64,000 bases of DNA. Source: JAOUEA01 sp963825685. GTDB taxonomy: Bacteria > Actinomycetota > UBA4738 > HRBIN12. Position 1 is the stretch's first letter. Each line of letters opens with the position of its first letter. The DNA is taken from the NCBI GenBank assembly GCA_963825685.1, contig CAWGUD010000033.1:1-64000 (forward strand), read 5' to 3'. The notes under the pieces were generated by a model. It was not told where the DNA came from, searched no databases, and saw only the letters and a program-made list of their open reading frames with translations. Shown piece after piece: positions 49,320 to 58,437 of the stretch. The position numbers were made by a program, and so were the translations under genes.

Positions 49320-50186
49320 TCAGACGGAGCGGTTCAGCTCGACACGCAACCCGTCGGCGGTGAGCGATTCCGTCCTGGCCCGCAGGTCCAGGTACAGCAA
49401 CACGCTGATCAGCGCCGAGAAGGGCGCCACGATGATCTGCGCCACGGAGCTGAAGATCCACGACACGAACCAGTTGTCACTGATCGCGGTGCCGATCGCG
49501 CCGATGATGCCCGCCACGACCGCGGTGATGATGAAGGTCAGCACGATCAACCCGAACGCGTGCCAGAAGTGGCCCTTGACCAGGTTCCACGAGCGCCCCA
49601 TCGCTTCGGTGCCGCGGCGGTTCTCCACGACGAGCGCCGGGATCGCGACGGCGAACATCACCGCGAGGAAGATGCCCGGGATCACGAAGAGGAGGAGGCC
49701 GCCCAACACGGCGAGACCCACGAGGATCGAGATCAGCAGCACGCTGCCGAACCGCGCGAAGCCCCACTTGTACGATGCGTCGATGTCGACGGCGTCGCCG
49801 ATGCTGCCCTGGGCGGCGCCCCGCATGATCGCGGCCTGCAGCACCGCGGAGATGATCACGCCGATCACGGCGGCGATCGCCCCGACGAGCAGGGCCGCTC
49901 CGGCCGACTGCGTCGTCACCTCGATCTCCTGGCCGAGGATCACCTCGGTGGACGTCTCGGGGGCGAACACGACCCCCCCGAGGAAGGCACTGATGAACGT
50001 GAGCGGCACCACGACGATCGCGACGATCATCAGCAGGCTCGCGGCGTTCGCCTTGTAGATCTCGAACGCCGTGCTCAGGATCTCCCCGATCCCACGCGGC
50101 GGGAGGCCGGGCCCTCCTGCGCCTCCCTCGCCACCGGGCGGTGGCGGAGGCGGGGGCGGGGTGGTGAAACCACCCGAATCGTCCAT
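49320..50186 (-). CDS. Membrane protein with proline-rich N-terminus (GDPD-membrane-domain/DUF7847-like)
   Basis: A 288-residue protein. The N-terminal 30 residues are a polyproline-glycine tract after MDDSGGFTT, then LSTAFEIYKANAASLLMIVAIVVVPLTF starts a series of about six membrane segments (for example GAALLVGAIAAVIGVIISAVL, LLISILVGLAVLGGLLLFVIPGIFLAVM, FGLIVLTFIITAVVAGIIGAIG). The EAMGRSWNLVKGHFWHAF loop is a family marker of actinobacterial glycerophosphodiester-phosphodiesterase membrane-domain-like proteins. Function unknown. AAGGGGG precedes the ATG; a TAGGAT about 35 bp upstream may be its -10. Confidence 0.7.
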   Translation of the reverse strand: MDDSGGFTTPPPPPPPPGGEGGAGGPGLPPRGIGEILSTAFEIYKANAASLLMIVAIVVVPLTFISAFLGGVVFAPETSTEVILGQEIEVTTQSAGAALLVGAIAAVIGVIISAVLQAAIMRGAAQGSIGDAVDIDASYKWGFARFGSVLLISILVGLAVLGGLLLFVIPGIFLAVMFAVAIPALVVENRRGTEAMGRSWNLVKGHFWHAFGLIVLTFIITAVVAGIIGAIGTAISDNWFVSWIFSSVAQIIVAPFSALISVLLYLDLRARTESLTADGLRVELNRSV

Positions 50187-50267
50187 GATGGATCCCCCTT
50201 CTCGACTGAACGGTCGGCGGCATCCTACGCCCGCCCTCCGCAGGGGTGTGGGATGCGGACGTTCACC

Positions 50268-50894
50268 TCAGGCGACGTCGTCCGGCAGATCCAGGGGGTC
50301 CCACGAGGGATCGGGGCGCCACGACGGCCAGTCGAGGTCGAACGGGGGTTCGTGCAAGACGATGTGCTCGATCGCGCGTTCCCCCGCCCACCGCACCCCG
50401 TGGGCATCGGCACGGGTGAGCAGGCCCCGCTCGACCGCCTCGGCGAGCTCGTGCTCGTCCTTCCATGCGTAGGTGTCGCGGGCGGGCGGGATGCGCACGT
50501 CGAGGAACCAGTCGGTGTAGTCGAACGTGTCGCCGTGTCGACGCAGGGGCGACTGGATGTTCACGTAGTACCCCTCGAACACCCAGTCGGCGCTCCAGGA
50601 GAGCAGCACGGCGTAGGCCGTCTCGGGGAACGAGAACGACAGGACGGGTCGGTCGCGGACCTTCTGCTCGAGCTCCCACGGTTCGTCCAGGAACCGGACC
50701 TCGCCCATGTGACGAGGGTCGTTCAGCCACCGGGATCCGGGCGCGAGGTAGAAGGACCGGTGGTGATGAGGAACGTCGTCGACGACGCGGACGGGTCGCA
50801 CGGAGGTGGGCCGCCCCTGCCAGAGCTCGCGGAGCGTGACGACGGCGCCGGGCGAGAGGGGTTCCGCCTCGGGGGCGGTGCCGTCGCCGATCAG
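50268..50894 (-). CDS. DUF402-domain protein
   Basis: About 208 residues with the DUF402 fold: PHHHRSFYLAPGSRWLNDPRHMGEVRFLDEPW, WSADWVFEGYYVNIQSPLRRHGDTFDYTDWFLDVRIPP, and a helical tail with a KDEHELAEAVERGLLTRADA motif. DUF402 proteins bind divalent metal and include nucleoside phosphatases such as Ntdp. The start is unclear: no ATG or GTG lies at the domain edge, and the region just upstream overlaps the rocD stop, so a CTG at 50894 or a base error in the start codon is possible. It is downstream of rocD on the same strand. Confidence 0.78.
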   Translation of the reverse strand: MIGDGTAPEAEPLSPGAVVTLRELWQGRPTSVRPVRVVDDVPHHHRSFYLAPGSRWLNDPRHMGEVRFLDEPWELEQKVRDRPVLSFSFPETAYAVLLSWSADWVFEGYYVNIQSPLRRHGDTFDYTDWFLDVRIPPARDTYAWKDEHELAEAVERGLLTRADAHGVRWAGERAIEHIVLHEPPFDLDWPSWRPDPSWDPLDLPDDVA

Positions 50895-52155
50895 TCGAGC
50901 CGCTCGGCCAGGGCCGTGAGGATCCGCTCCGCCGCCCAGTCCAGGTCCTCCTCGGTCACGCAGAGCGGGGGAGCGAGTCGCACGGTGGTCTCGTGCGTGT
51001 CCTTGGCCAACACGCCCATGTCGAGCAGGCGCTCGCACGTCTCGCGAGCGGGCGATCCGTCGGGGACCAGCTCGATGCCGACCCAGAGCCCCTTGCCCCG
51101 CACCTCCGAGACGACGCCGGCCGGGGCTCCGGCCCGGAGGCGCTCGATCAGCCGGGGACCGAGCTCGGCCGCGCGCTGCTGGTACTCGCCGGTGCTCAGC
51201 AGGCGCAGCACCTCGAGACCGATCGCGCAGGCGAGCGGGTTCCCCCCGAACGTCGAGCCGTGCTCACCCGGGCGGAAGACCCCGAGCACGTCTCGGTTCG
51301 ACACGACGGCCGAGATCGGCACGATGCCGCCGCCGAGCGCCTTGCCCAGCACGTAGACGTCCGGACGCACGTCTTCGTGTTCGCACGCGAAGGTGCGTCC
51401 GGTGCGACCGAGGCCCGACTGCACCTCGTCGGCGATCAGCAACACCCGATGCTCGTCGCAGAGCTCGCGGGCGCGCCGCAGGTACCCCTCGGGAGGCACG
51501 ATGACGCCCGCCTCGCCCTGGATGGGCTCGACGAGGAAGCCGACGACCTCGGGGTCGGCGAGCGCGATCTCGAGCGCATCGGCGTCGCCGTAGGCAACGG
51601 TCTCGAACCCGGGCGTGAACGGCCCGAATCCGCCCTTGGCGCTCGGGTCGGTCGAGAAGCTCACGATCGTGATCGTGCGGCCGTGGAAGTTGCCCGTGCA
51701 GGTGACGATCTTGGCGCGATCCTCCGGCACGCCCTTCACGTCGTATCCCCACCGTCGAGCGGTCTTCACCGCGGTCTCGACGGCCTCCGCCCCGGAGTTC
51801 ATGGGCAGGACCATCTCCATCTCACAGAGCTCGGCCAGCCCCTGGCAGAAGGGCCCCATCTTGTCGTTGTGGAACGCCCGGCTGGTCAGGGTCACCCTGT
51901 CGAGCTGGGCGTGCGCGGCGGCGATCAGATCGGGGTGGCGATGCCCGAAGTTGAGGGCCGAGTAGGCCGCCAGCATGTCGAGGTACCGCTTGCCTTCGAC
52001 GTCGGTGACCCACGCACCTTCGGCCTCGGCGACGACGAGCGGCAGGGGATGGTAGTTGTGGGCGGAGTAGTGCTCGACGAGCTCGATCTGCTCCTCGGTC
52101 GACGTCAGCGGAGCGACGGAGCTGAGTGTTCATTCGGGTCCGCGACGGTCGTCAT
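50891..52155 (-). CDS. rocD: Ornithine aminotransferase; one frameshift
   Basis: About 421 residues after bridging an indel near 52110. The main frame gives LTSTEEQIELVEHYSAHNYHPLPLVVAEAEGAWV, FHNDKMGPFCQGLAELC, LIADEVQSGLGRTG with the PLP aspartate, VLGKALGGGIVPISAVV with the Schiff-base lysine and GEHGSTFGGNPLAC, all diagnostic of ornithine--oxo-acid transaminase. The enzyme makes glutamate semialdehyde from ornithine. The ATG at 52155 has TATCAT seven bases upstream, the leaderless pattern; an ATG at 52133 is the alternative. Confidence 0.85.
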
Positions 52156-52162
52156 GGCCAGC

Positions 52163-52168
52163 ATGATA
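52163..52168 (-). promoter_or_regulatory. Leaderless -10 hexamer TATCAT (minus strand)
   Basis: TATCAT on the minus strand, seven bases before the ATG at 52155 of rocD. Confidence 0.45.
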
Positions 52169-52196
52169 CGGGCCGCCCGCCGTTCCGGACCGCGTC

Positions 52197-52226
52197 TTGA
52201 CGGATGTCGGAGACCGGGCGTACATT
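52197..52226 (+). promoter_or_regulatory. Sigma-A-type promoter of the mutagenesis operon
   Basis: TTGACG (52197-52202), 18-nt spacer, TACATT (52221-52226). The predicted start would fall a few bases before the LexA box, so LexA would block elongation or open-complex formation. Confidence 0.6.
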
Positions 52227-52236
52227 CATCCTCCGC

Positions 52237-52252
52237 TCGAACACACGTTCGA
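52237..52252 (+). promoter_or_regulatory. LexA SOS box upstream of DUF6504-dnaE2-dinB
   Basis: TCGAAC-ACAC-GTTCGA, a perfect palindrome identical in its half-sites to the box at 3759-3774. It lies just downstream of a good -35/-10 pair and 39 bp before the DUF6504 start. Confidence 0.8.
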
Positions 52253-52290
52253 TATAGCTACGGTTCACCCGTGTCTGTGAGGCCCGTCAC

Positions 52291-52536
52291 GTGACGAAAC
52301 GATTCGACGAGGAGATCAGTGTCGAACGTGACACCGGCATGCCGAGCGCGTTCGAGTGGCGGGGCAACCGCTACGAGGTCGCCGACGTGATCGGGCGGTG
52401 GAAGATCGAGGGCCGGTGGTGGTCCGACGGTCGCGATCGCGAGTACTGGCGGGTCGAGGCACGCGGCGGCGCGGTCTGGGACCTCTACTTCGACCGGGCC
52501 AGGGACCGCTGGCACATGGAGCGCCTGTGGGACTAG
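52291..52536 (+). CDS. DUF6504 family protein
   Basis: An 81-residue protein typical of DUF6504: VTKRFDEEISVERD..GMPSAFEWRGNRYEVADVIGRWKIEGRWW, then EYWRVEARGGAVWDLYFDRARDRWHMERLWD. In actinobacteria this small protein is regularly found with Y-family/DnaE2 mutasome genes (the ImuA-ImuB-DnaE2 set), which fits its place after a LexA box and ahead of dnaE2 and dinB. Its biochemical role is unknown; it is rich in tryptophan and arginine and could bind protein partners of the mutasome. Confidence 0.85.
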   Translation: MTKRFDEEISVERDTGMPSAFEWRGNRYEVADVIGRWKIEGRWWSDGRDREYWRVEARGGAVWDLYFDRARDRWHMERLWD

Positions 52537-52583
52537 CGCTCAAGCAGCGACGCGATAGCGCAAATGAAGGGAGCGCGAGAGGG

Positions 52584-52589
52584 TAGCGT
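52584..52589 (+). promoter_or_regulatory. Leaderless -10 hexamer TAGCGT
   Basis: TAGCGT ends six bases before the GTG at 52596 of the MBL-fold gene, suggesting an internal promoter. Confidence 0.4.
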
Positions 52590-52595
52590 GGCGAG

Positions 52596-53277
52596 GTGCG
52601 CGTCATCCCTTTCCTGGTCTCCGAACTGCGGTCTGCCCGATGCGGAGCGGGAGCTCCTGGGGGTCGAGTGGTGGCCGTCGTACGGGCACGCGGTCGAGCA
52701 TCCCGAAGGGATCTTCCTGTTCGACAACGGGGCCGGCTTCGGCAACGCCGAGATCGACGCGACGTTCTCGCCACGCGTCCGCCCGGTCGAGGATGCCCTC
52801 GGCGAGGCCGGCATCTCGCTCGTCGACGTGACGGGCGCGGCCAACTGCCATCTGCACTTCGATCATTGCGGGCAGAACGCGCGGCTCCGAGGCGTCCCGA
52901 TCTTCGTGCAGCGCACCGAGTGGGCCATGGTCCACGAGCCCGACTACACGGTGCCCGAGTGGATCGACGTGCCGGGACTCACGTACGAGCTCCTCGACGG
53001 CGAGGCCGAGGTCGCTCCCGGCATCCGGCTGGTCCCGACGCCGGGACACACCAGAGGACACCAGTCGTTGGTCATCGACGCGCCCGAGGGTGCGATCGTG
53101 CTCGCCGGTCAGGCGGTGCAGTCTCGCGACGAGTGGCAAGGCGCCGAGGGCCCCGACGCGTCGGGTCGGTCGAGCGCGCCCGACCCCGACGCGTATGCGC
53201 GCTCGGTCGATCGCTTGCGGTCGCTCGATCCCATCCGCGTGCACTTCGCCCACGACCCCTCGATCTGGCAGCGCTGA
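52596..53277 (+). CDS. MBL-fold hydrolase (AHL-lactonase-like); one frameshift
   Basis: About 226 residues after joining frames near 52625 (VRVIPFLVSELR to LPDAERELLGVEWWPSYGH). The zinc motif is NCHLHFDHCGQNARL (HxHxDH variant HLHFDH), with PTPGHTRGHQSLVI and a C-terminal VHFAHDPSIWQ. It resembles quorum-quenching lactonase/metallo-hydrolases of this fold, but lies within the SOS mutagenesis region, where its role is unclear. The GTG start has a TAGCGT hexamer six bases upstream. Confidence 0.75.
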
Positions 53278-53317
53278 GGCAGAGCGCGTCGGCACTCGGG
53301 GAGCGTCTCTCCTCGTG

Positions 53318-56300
53318 ATGGCACCGTTCGTGCACCTCGACGTGCGGTCGTGCTTCTCCTTGAAGGAGGGCGCGTTCACGCCCGAGCAGCAAGCCTCTCG
53401 CGCGGCGACGCTCGGCACGCCTGCCGTGGCGATGACCGACCGCGACGGCCTCTACGGCGCCGCCCGGTTCGTGCGGGCGTGCGAAGCCGAGGGCGTGCGG
53501 CCGATCCTGGGTGCGTCGATCACCGTGCGCGCGAGCGCACCTCCACCGGGTGACGCGCACGTGGTGCTGCTCGCGACCGACGACACGGGTTACGCGAACC
53601 TCTGCCGGCTGCTCACCGACGCGCACATGCTCGGCGAGCGCGGCGACCCCTGGGTCGACCCGATGCAGATCTGCGCGCACGCAGCGGGGCTCGTCGCGAT
53701 CGCAGGACCTCGGTCGCACCCGGGGCGAGCGGCCGCCCAGGGCCGCGTCGACCACGCCGCACGGATGCTCGACCCGTTCCGCGAGGCGTTCGGGCGTGAG
53801 CGGCTCTTCGTCGGCGTCGAGCAGCGGCTCGAGCGTGGATCGAACGACGAGGCCCGCGCGATGCTGCGCCTCGCCGAGCGTGCCGGCGTCGGCGCCGTCG
53901 CGACGAACCCGGTGCGCTACCTCGAGCCCGGCGACGCGTTCGTGGCCGACGTGCTCGAGTGCATGCGGCGACTCGTGCCGCTCGCCGAGACGAACGTCAC
54001 CCGAAGCAACGCCGAAGGCTGGATGAAGCCCGCCGCCGAGATGCGCGCGCTCTTCGCCGAGCGGCCCGACCTGTGTGACGCGACGCTCGAGGTCGCCGAC
54101 ATGTGCCGGTTCGACCTGGGGCTCGGGCGCATCCACTTCCCCGACTTCCCGACGCCGCAGGGTCGCAGCGCCGATGCCGTGCTCGCCGAACGGTGCTGGC
54201 GGGGGGTGCACGAACGCGAGATGCGTGAGGACGAGCGTCTGCGCGACCGGCTGCACCACGAGCTCTCGATGATCCGGCGCATGGGATTCGCGGCGTACTT
54301 CCTCACCGTGGCCGACATCGTCGCCGACGTGAAGGCGATGGGCATCAGGGCCGCGTGCCGGGGATCGGCTGCCGGATCGCTCGTGTGCTACCTGACGGGC
54401 ATCTCCGACGTCGACGCGCTCCGCCACGACCTGTCGTTCGAGCGGTTCATGAACCCGATGCGCACGGACCTGCCCGACATCGACATCGATGTCGAGTCAG
54501 CGAGGCGAGAGGACGTCTACGACATGATCCTCGGCCGCCACGGGGAAGAGCGCGCAGGCTGCGTCGCGATGATCGACACGTACCGCGCGCGCTCGGCGAT
54601 CCGCGAGGTCGGCAAGGCACTCGGGCTGCCCGACGTCGAGGTCGGCGTCGTCGCGAAGTCGTTCCCGCACATCTCGGCGCGACACCTGCGCGAGGCGATC
54701 GAGCGCCTGCCGGAGCTGGCGGGCATCAACCTTCGCTTCGAGCAGATGCAACGCCTGATCGGCGTCGCCGAGAGGATCGGCGGCTTCCCGCGACACATCG
54801 CGCTGCACCCCTGCGGCATCGTGCTCGCGAGCCACGACCTGGTCGAACGCGTGCCGCTGGAGCGCAGCGCGAACGGTCATCGCATGATCCAGGCCGACAA
54901 GGACGACGTCGAGCTGCTCGGCTACCTGAAGCTCGACATCCTCGGCGTGCGCATGCTGAGCTCGATGCGCCACGCGCTCGACGAGATCGCGCGCACGACG
55001 GGGGAGAAGGTCGACCTCGACCGCATCGCGCTCGACGACCCCGCCACGTTCGAGCTCGTTCGCGCGTCCGATACGCTCGGGTGCTTCCAGATCGAGTCGC
55101 CGGGCCAGCGTGAGCTGCTGCAGAAGCTCCAGCCCGACCGCTGGGAAGACCTGATCGTCGACATCTCGCTGTTCCGGCCCGGGCCGGTGAAGTCCGACAT
55201 GATCACGCCCTACCTGCGACGGCGCTCGGCGTTCGAGCGTCCGACGTACATCCACCCCGGGCTGCGCGGGCCGCTGCAGGAGACGTACGGGGTGATCGTC
55301 TTCCACGAGCAGGTGATCAGGGCGCTCGCCGCGCTCGCCGGCTACACCGAGACCTACGCCGACCACATCCGGCGACATCTCGATCGCGACGACCTGCTGC
55401 CGGGCTTCGAGACCGACTTCATCGAGCGCGCGGTCGCCCGTGGCGTCGATCGCGATGCGGCCGCCGAGGTCTGGCATGCGGTGACGCAGTTCGCGAGCTT
55501 CGGCTTCTGCAAGGCGCACGCGGCAGCGTTCGCGGTGCCGACCTACCAGAGCGCGTGGCTGAAGGCGCACCATCCGGCTCACATGTACGCCGGCCTGCTG
55601 ACCCACGACCCCGGCATGTACCCGCGTCGCACGATCCTCGACGACGCCCGCCGTCACGACATCCCGATCCTGGCGCTCGATGTGAACCGCAGCGAGCCCG
55701 AGTACGTGGTCGAGGAGGTCGAAGGGCGATGGGGCATCAGGCTCGGGTTCCAGGATGTGCACGGCATCAGCGCCGCCGAGATCCGCTCGATCCTGATGGC
55801 GCGCGCCGATCGGGCGTTCCGCGACGTGGGCGACTTCATGCGGCGCACCACCGTGAGCCGTCCGGTGACCGAGGCGCTCGCGCATGCCGGCGCGTTCGAC
55901 GCGCTCGAGCCGGCTCGCCGTCGCCACCTCTACGTGGCGATGACCACCGAGGCCGAGCGCGAGGGCGATCAGCTCACGCTCACGATGGGCGCCGATCCGG
56001 CCGAGGGACACCGGTTCACGGACTACTCCGATGCCGAGGTGGTGCGCGCCGAGCTCGAGGTGCTCGGACTCGACGCCACACGGCACATCGTGAGCTTCTA
56101 CGAGCCACTCCTCTGCGACCTCGGGGTCACGCGCTCGAAGGACCTGCGCTCCGCGCGCGGCGGCTCGAAGGTGATCGTGGCGGGCGTGAAGGTCGCCTCG
56201 CAGACCCCGGCGATCCGCAGCGGCCAGCGCATCATCTTCCTCACGCTCGACGACGCGACGGGGCCGGTGGAGGTGACGGTGTTCGAGTCGGTGCAGCCGA

Positions 56301-56545
56301 AGGTGGCGACGACCGTCTTCCACGGGTACGCGCTCGCGGTCGCGGGTGAGCTCAGACGCACCGGGGTCGGCGGCGTGAGCGTGGTCGCCGAGGAGGTCTG
56401 GGATCTGTCGGCGTTGCACCGGGCGCGTGCCGAGGGGCGTCTGCGCGAGGCCGTGCGCGGCGAGGCGCGGGGCCGGGCGACCTCGACACCTGCCGGCGAC
56501 GGGCCGCGCTCGCTCTGGCACGCGAGCCCGGGGTCCGCGGGATGA
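53318..56545 (+). CDS. dnaE2: Error-prone DNA polymerase III alpha subunit
   Basis: A 1075-residue C-family polymerase of DnaE2 length. The N-terminal PHP domain starts FVHLDVRSCFSLKEGAFTPEQQASRAATLGTPAVAMTDRDG. Catalytic aspartates lie in PDIDIDVESARREDVYD around residue 386. FFHEQVI-type fingers motif VFHEQVIRALAALAGYT, CKAHAAAFAVPTYQSAWLKAHHPAHMYAGLL and a C-terminal OB domain (VIVAGVKVASQTPAIRSGQRIIFLTLDDATG) follow. DnaE2 does translesion synthesis with Y-family partners after DNA damage. Placed after a LexA box and before dinB. Start is ATG 53318; GTG 53315 is possible. Confidence 0.93.
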   Translation: MAPFVHLDVRSCFSLKEGAFTPEQQASRAATLGTPAVAMTDRDGLYGAARFVRACEAEGVRPILGASITVRASAPPPGDAHVVLLATDDTGYANLCRLLTDAHMLGERGDPWVDPMQICAHAAGLVAIAGPRSHPGRAAAQGRVDHAARMLDPFREAFGRERLFVGVEQRLERGSNDEARAMLRLAERAGVGAVATNPVRYLEPGDAFVADVLECMRRLVPLAETNVTRSNAEGWMKPAAEMRALFAERPDLCDATLEVADMCRFDLGLGRIHFPDFPTPQGRSADAVLAERCWRGVHEREMREDERLRDRLHHELSMIRRMGFAAYFLTVADIVADVKAMGIRAACRGSAAGSLVCYLTGISDVDALRHDLSFERFMNPMRTDLPDIDIDVESARREDVYDMILGRHGEERAGCVAMIDTYRARSAIREVGKALGLPDVEVGVVAKSFPHISARHLREAIERLPELAGINLRFEQMQRLIGVAERIGGFPRHIALHPCGIVLASHDLVERVPLERSANGHRMIQADKDDVELLGYLKLDILGVRMLSSMRHALDEIARTTGEKVDLDRIALDDPATFELVRASDTLGCFQIESPGQRELLQKLQPDRWEDLIVDISLFRPGPVKSDMITPYLRRRSAFERPTYIHPGLRGPLQETYGVIVFHEQVIRALAALAGYTETYADHIRRHLDRDDLLPGFETDFIERAVARGVDRDAAAEVWHAVTQFASFGFCKAHAAAFAVPTYQSAWLKAHHPAHMYAGLLTHDPGMYPRRTILDDARRHDIPILALDVNRSEPEYVVEEVEGRWGIRLGFQDVHGISAAEIRSILMARADRAFRDVGDFMRRTTVSRPVTEALAHAGAFDALEPARRRHLYVAMTTEAEREGDQLTLTMGADPAEGHRFTDYSDAEVVRAELEVLGLDATRHIVSFYEPLLCDLGVTRSKDLRSARGGSKVIVAGVKVASQTPAIRSGQRIIFLTLDDATGPVEVTVFESVQPKVATTVFHGYALAVAGELRRTGVGGVSVVAEEVWDLSALHRARAEGRLREAVRGEARGRATSTPAGDGPRSLWHASPGSAG

Positions 56546-56552
56546 TGTCCGG

Positions 56553-57770
56553 ATGACCGGCCGACCACGAGGCCAGGCCCTGCCCGACGAGCGACCGTCC
56601 GAACCGATCCTGCACGTCGATCTCGATGCGTTCTACGCCTCGGTCGAGATGCTGAAGGACCCGTCGCTCGCCGGGAAGCCGGTGATCGTCGGTGGCGTGG
56701 GCGGCCGTGGGGTCGTGAGCTCGGCGTCGTACGAGGCCCGCGAGTTCGGCGTGCGCTCGGCGATGCCCACGGTGCGAGCGCGCCGGCTCTGCCCCGACGG
56801 CGTGTTCGTGCCGCCCGACTTCGAGGCGTACCAGGCGCACTCGAACCGGTTCCGCGAGGTGCTGCTCGCCCACACGCCGTTCGTCGAACCGATCTCCCTC
56901 GACGAGGCGTTCCTCGACGTCGGCGGGGCCACGATGCTGTTCGGCGAGCCGCGGGCGATCGCCGCGCGCATCCGCGCCGAGGTCGAACGCGAGGTCGGGG
57001 TCACGTGCTCGGTCGGGGTCGCGCCGACGAAGTTCGTGGCCAAGCTCGCCTCCGACCACTGCAAGCCCAACGGCATGCTCGTGGTGCCGGCGGACGGCGT
57101 GCTCGGGTTCCTCGAGCCGCTGCCGGTCGGCCGGCTGTGGGGCGTGGGGGAGAAGACCGGCGAGGTGCTCTCGCGTCTGGCGGTGCGCACGATCGGCGAC
57201 CTCGCCGCGACCCCCGAGCCGATCCTCGCGCGCCTGCTCGGCGAGCAGCACGCCCGGCATCTGTCGCAGCTCTCCCACGGCGTCGACGACCGCCACGTCG
57301 TGCCCTACGAGGCGCCGAAGTCGGTCGGCCACGAGGAGACGTTCGAGGTCGACCTCGACGACGACGAGACCCTCCTGCGCGAGCTCTTGGCGCTCTCGGG
57401 GAAGGTGGCGTCGCGGCTGCGGGCCGACGGATATCGCGCTCGCACCGTGACGATGAAGGTGCGACTGGCGACGTTCACCACGCTCACGCGGTCGAAGACG
57501 CTGACCGACCCCACCGACGTGGGCGCGGACCTCTACCACACGGTCGCCGAGCTCTACCGCGCCCTGCCGGGGGAACGCCGGCGTGTGCGTCTGCTCGGGG
57601 TGCAGGCGAGCGGGCTGGTGTCCGCGGGCGCCGAGCAGCTCGCGCTGCTGCGCGGGGAGCGGTGGGGCGACGTGGAACGGGCCGTCGACCGCATCGAGCA
57701 TCGGTTCGGGCGTGGCGCGGCGATGCCCGCCTCGCTGCTCGACCGCTCTCGGCGCGACCGACCGATCTGA
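56553..57770 (+). CDS. dinB: Y-family DNA polymerase IV
   Basis: A 405-residue Y-family polymerase. HVDLDAFYASVEML contains D23, SLDEAFLDV contains D117 and E118, so all three metal ligands are present and it is an active DinB, unlike catalytically dead ImuB. VGVAPTKFVAKLASDHCKPNG, a HhH motif (VGRLWGVGEKTGEVLSRL) and a little-finger domain ending in VQASGLVSAGAEQLALL follow. The C-terminus lacks an obvious clamp-binding QxxLxLF motif. It is 7 bp downstream of dnaE2, so both are co-expressed. Confidence 0.93.
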   Translation: MTGRPRGQALPDERPSEPILHVDLDAFYASVEMLKDPSLAGKPVIVGGVGGRGVVSSASYEAREFGVRSAMPTVRARRLCPDGVFVPPDFEAYQAHSNRFREVLLAHTPFVEPISLDEAFLDVGGATMLFGEPRAIAARIRAEVEREVGVTCSVGVAPTKFVAKLASDHCKPNGMLVVPADGVLGFLEPLPVGRLWGVGEKTGEVLSRLAVRTIGDLAATPEPILARLLGEQHARHLSQLSHGVDDRHVVPYEAPKSVGHEETFEVDLDDDETLLRELLALSGKVASRLRADGYRARTVTMKVRLATFTTLTRSKTLTDPTDVGADLYHTVAELYRALPGERRRVRLLGVQASGLVSAGAEQLALLRGERWGDVERAVDRIEHRFGRGAAMPASLLDRSRRDRPI

Positions 57771-57801
57771 ACGCGTGGGTTCCATGGTCGGGATGGCTCC
57801 C

Positions 57802-57807
57802 TATAAT
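57802..57807 (+). promoter_or_regulatory. Consensus -10 TATAAT upstream of DUF3040 gene
   Basis: TATAAT exactly matches the consensus and is the best -10 in the window. A weak TTCCAT lies 16 nt upstream. It gives a leader of about 55 nt with a GGAGG Shine-Dalgarno, unlike the leaderless genes. Confidence 0.6.
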
Positions 57808-57867
57808 CGAGGGGTCCGAAGGGCTACCCCCAACCGACCGTCGGGCGAGACTCGCCGGAGGAACCGC

Positions 57868-58236
57868 ATGCCCCTGAGCGAACACGAGCAACGCATCCTC
57901 GAGGAGATCGAGCGACGGCTGGCCGAGGACGACCCGAAGCTGGTCGAACAGGTCGGGCGCACCGACCTGTACACGCACCTCGCGCGTCGCATCCGGCTCG
58001 CGGCGATCGTGTTCGTGATCGGCTTCGTGTTGCTGCTCCTGTTCGTGGTGAGCCCGTGGATCGCGGCCGTGGGGTTCGTCGCGATGATCGGGTCGGCGCT
58101 GCTGATCTACCGGTACCTGGGTCAGCTCGGGCGCGACCAGATCCGAGCGATGCAGTCCGACGGCGGCTCGCTCACCGGCATCATCGGCCGGCTCGCAGCG
58201 CGGTTCCGTCCGCCCGCACCGACCGACGACGTCTGA
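57868..58236 (+). CDS. DUF3040 membrane protein
   Basis: A 122-residue actinobacterial DUF3040 protein. The start MPLSEHEQRILEEIERRLAEDDP is the family signature, followed by two membrane spans around RLAAIVFVIGFVLLLLFVV and WIAAVGFVAMIGSALLIYRYL, and a short cytoplasmic tail. DUF3040 proteins are frequent beside dinB and the mraZ/dcw cluster in actinobacteria; function unknown. CCGGAGGAACC provides the Shine-Dalgarno and a perfect TATAAT stands upstream. Confidence 0.88.
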   Translation: MPLSEHEQRILEEIERRLAEDDPKLVEQVGRTDLYTHLARRIRLAAIVFVIGFVLLLLFVVSPWIAAVGFVAMIGSALLIYRYLGQLGRDQIRAMQSDGGSLTGIIGRLAARFRPPAPTDDV

Positions 58237-58292
58237 ACCCCGTCGGTCCCACGTCCGGACGAGCGGTTCCACGACCGCCGTGACCTCGCGGC

Positions 58293-58322
58293 TTGCCGCC
58301 CTTCCACGCGCTGTTGTACAAC
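58293..58322 (+). promoter_or_regulatory. Candidate promoter with palindrome GTTGTACAAC
   Basis: TTGCCG (58293-58298) and TGTACA (58315-58320) are spaced 16 nt; the -10 lies in the palindrome GTTGTACAAC (58313-58322). MerR-type regulators often bind dyads between -35 and -10, so autoregulation of the downstream MerR gene is possible. Confidence 0.35.
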
Positions 58323-58437
58323 GGGGTCCCTTCCCCCTGGGTGCGAGTCGTCGGTCGGTGCTCCGAACCGCCTTCGGCGATCCGTGCCGAAGGTGTGTGG
58401 ACGACGGAGACTCGAGACCGAGGGGGCACGCAACCGG

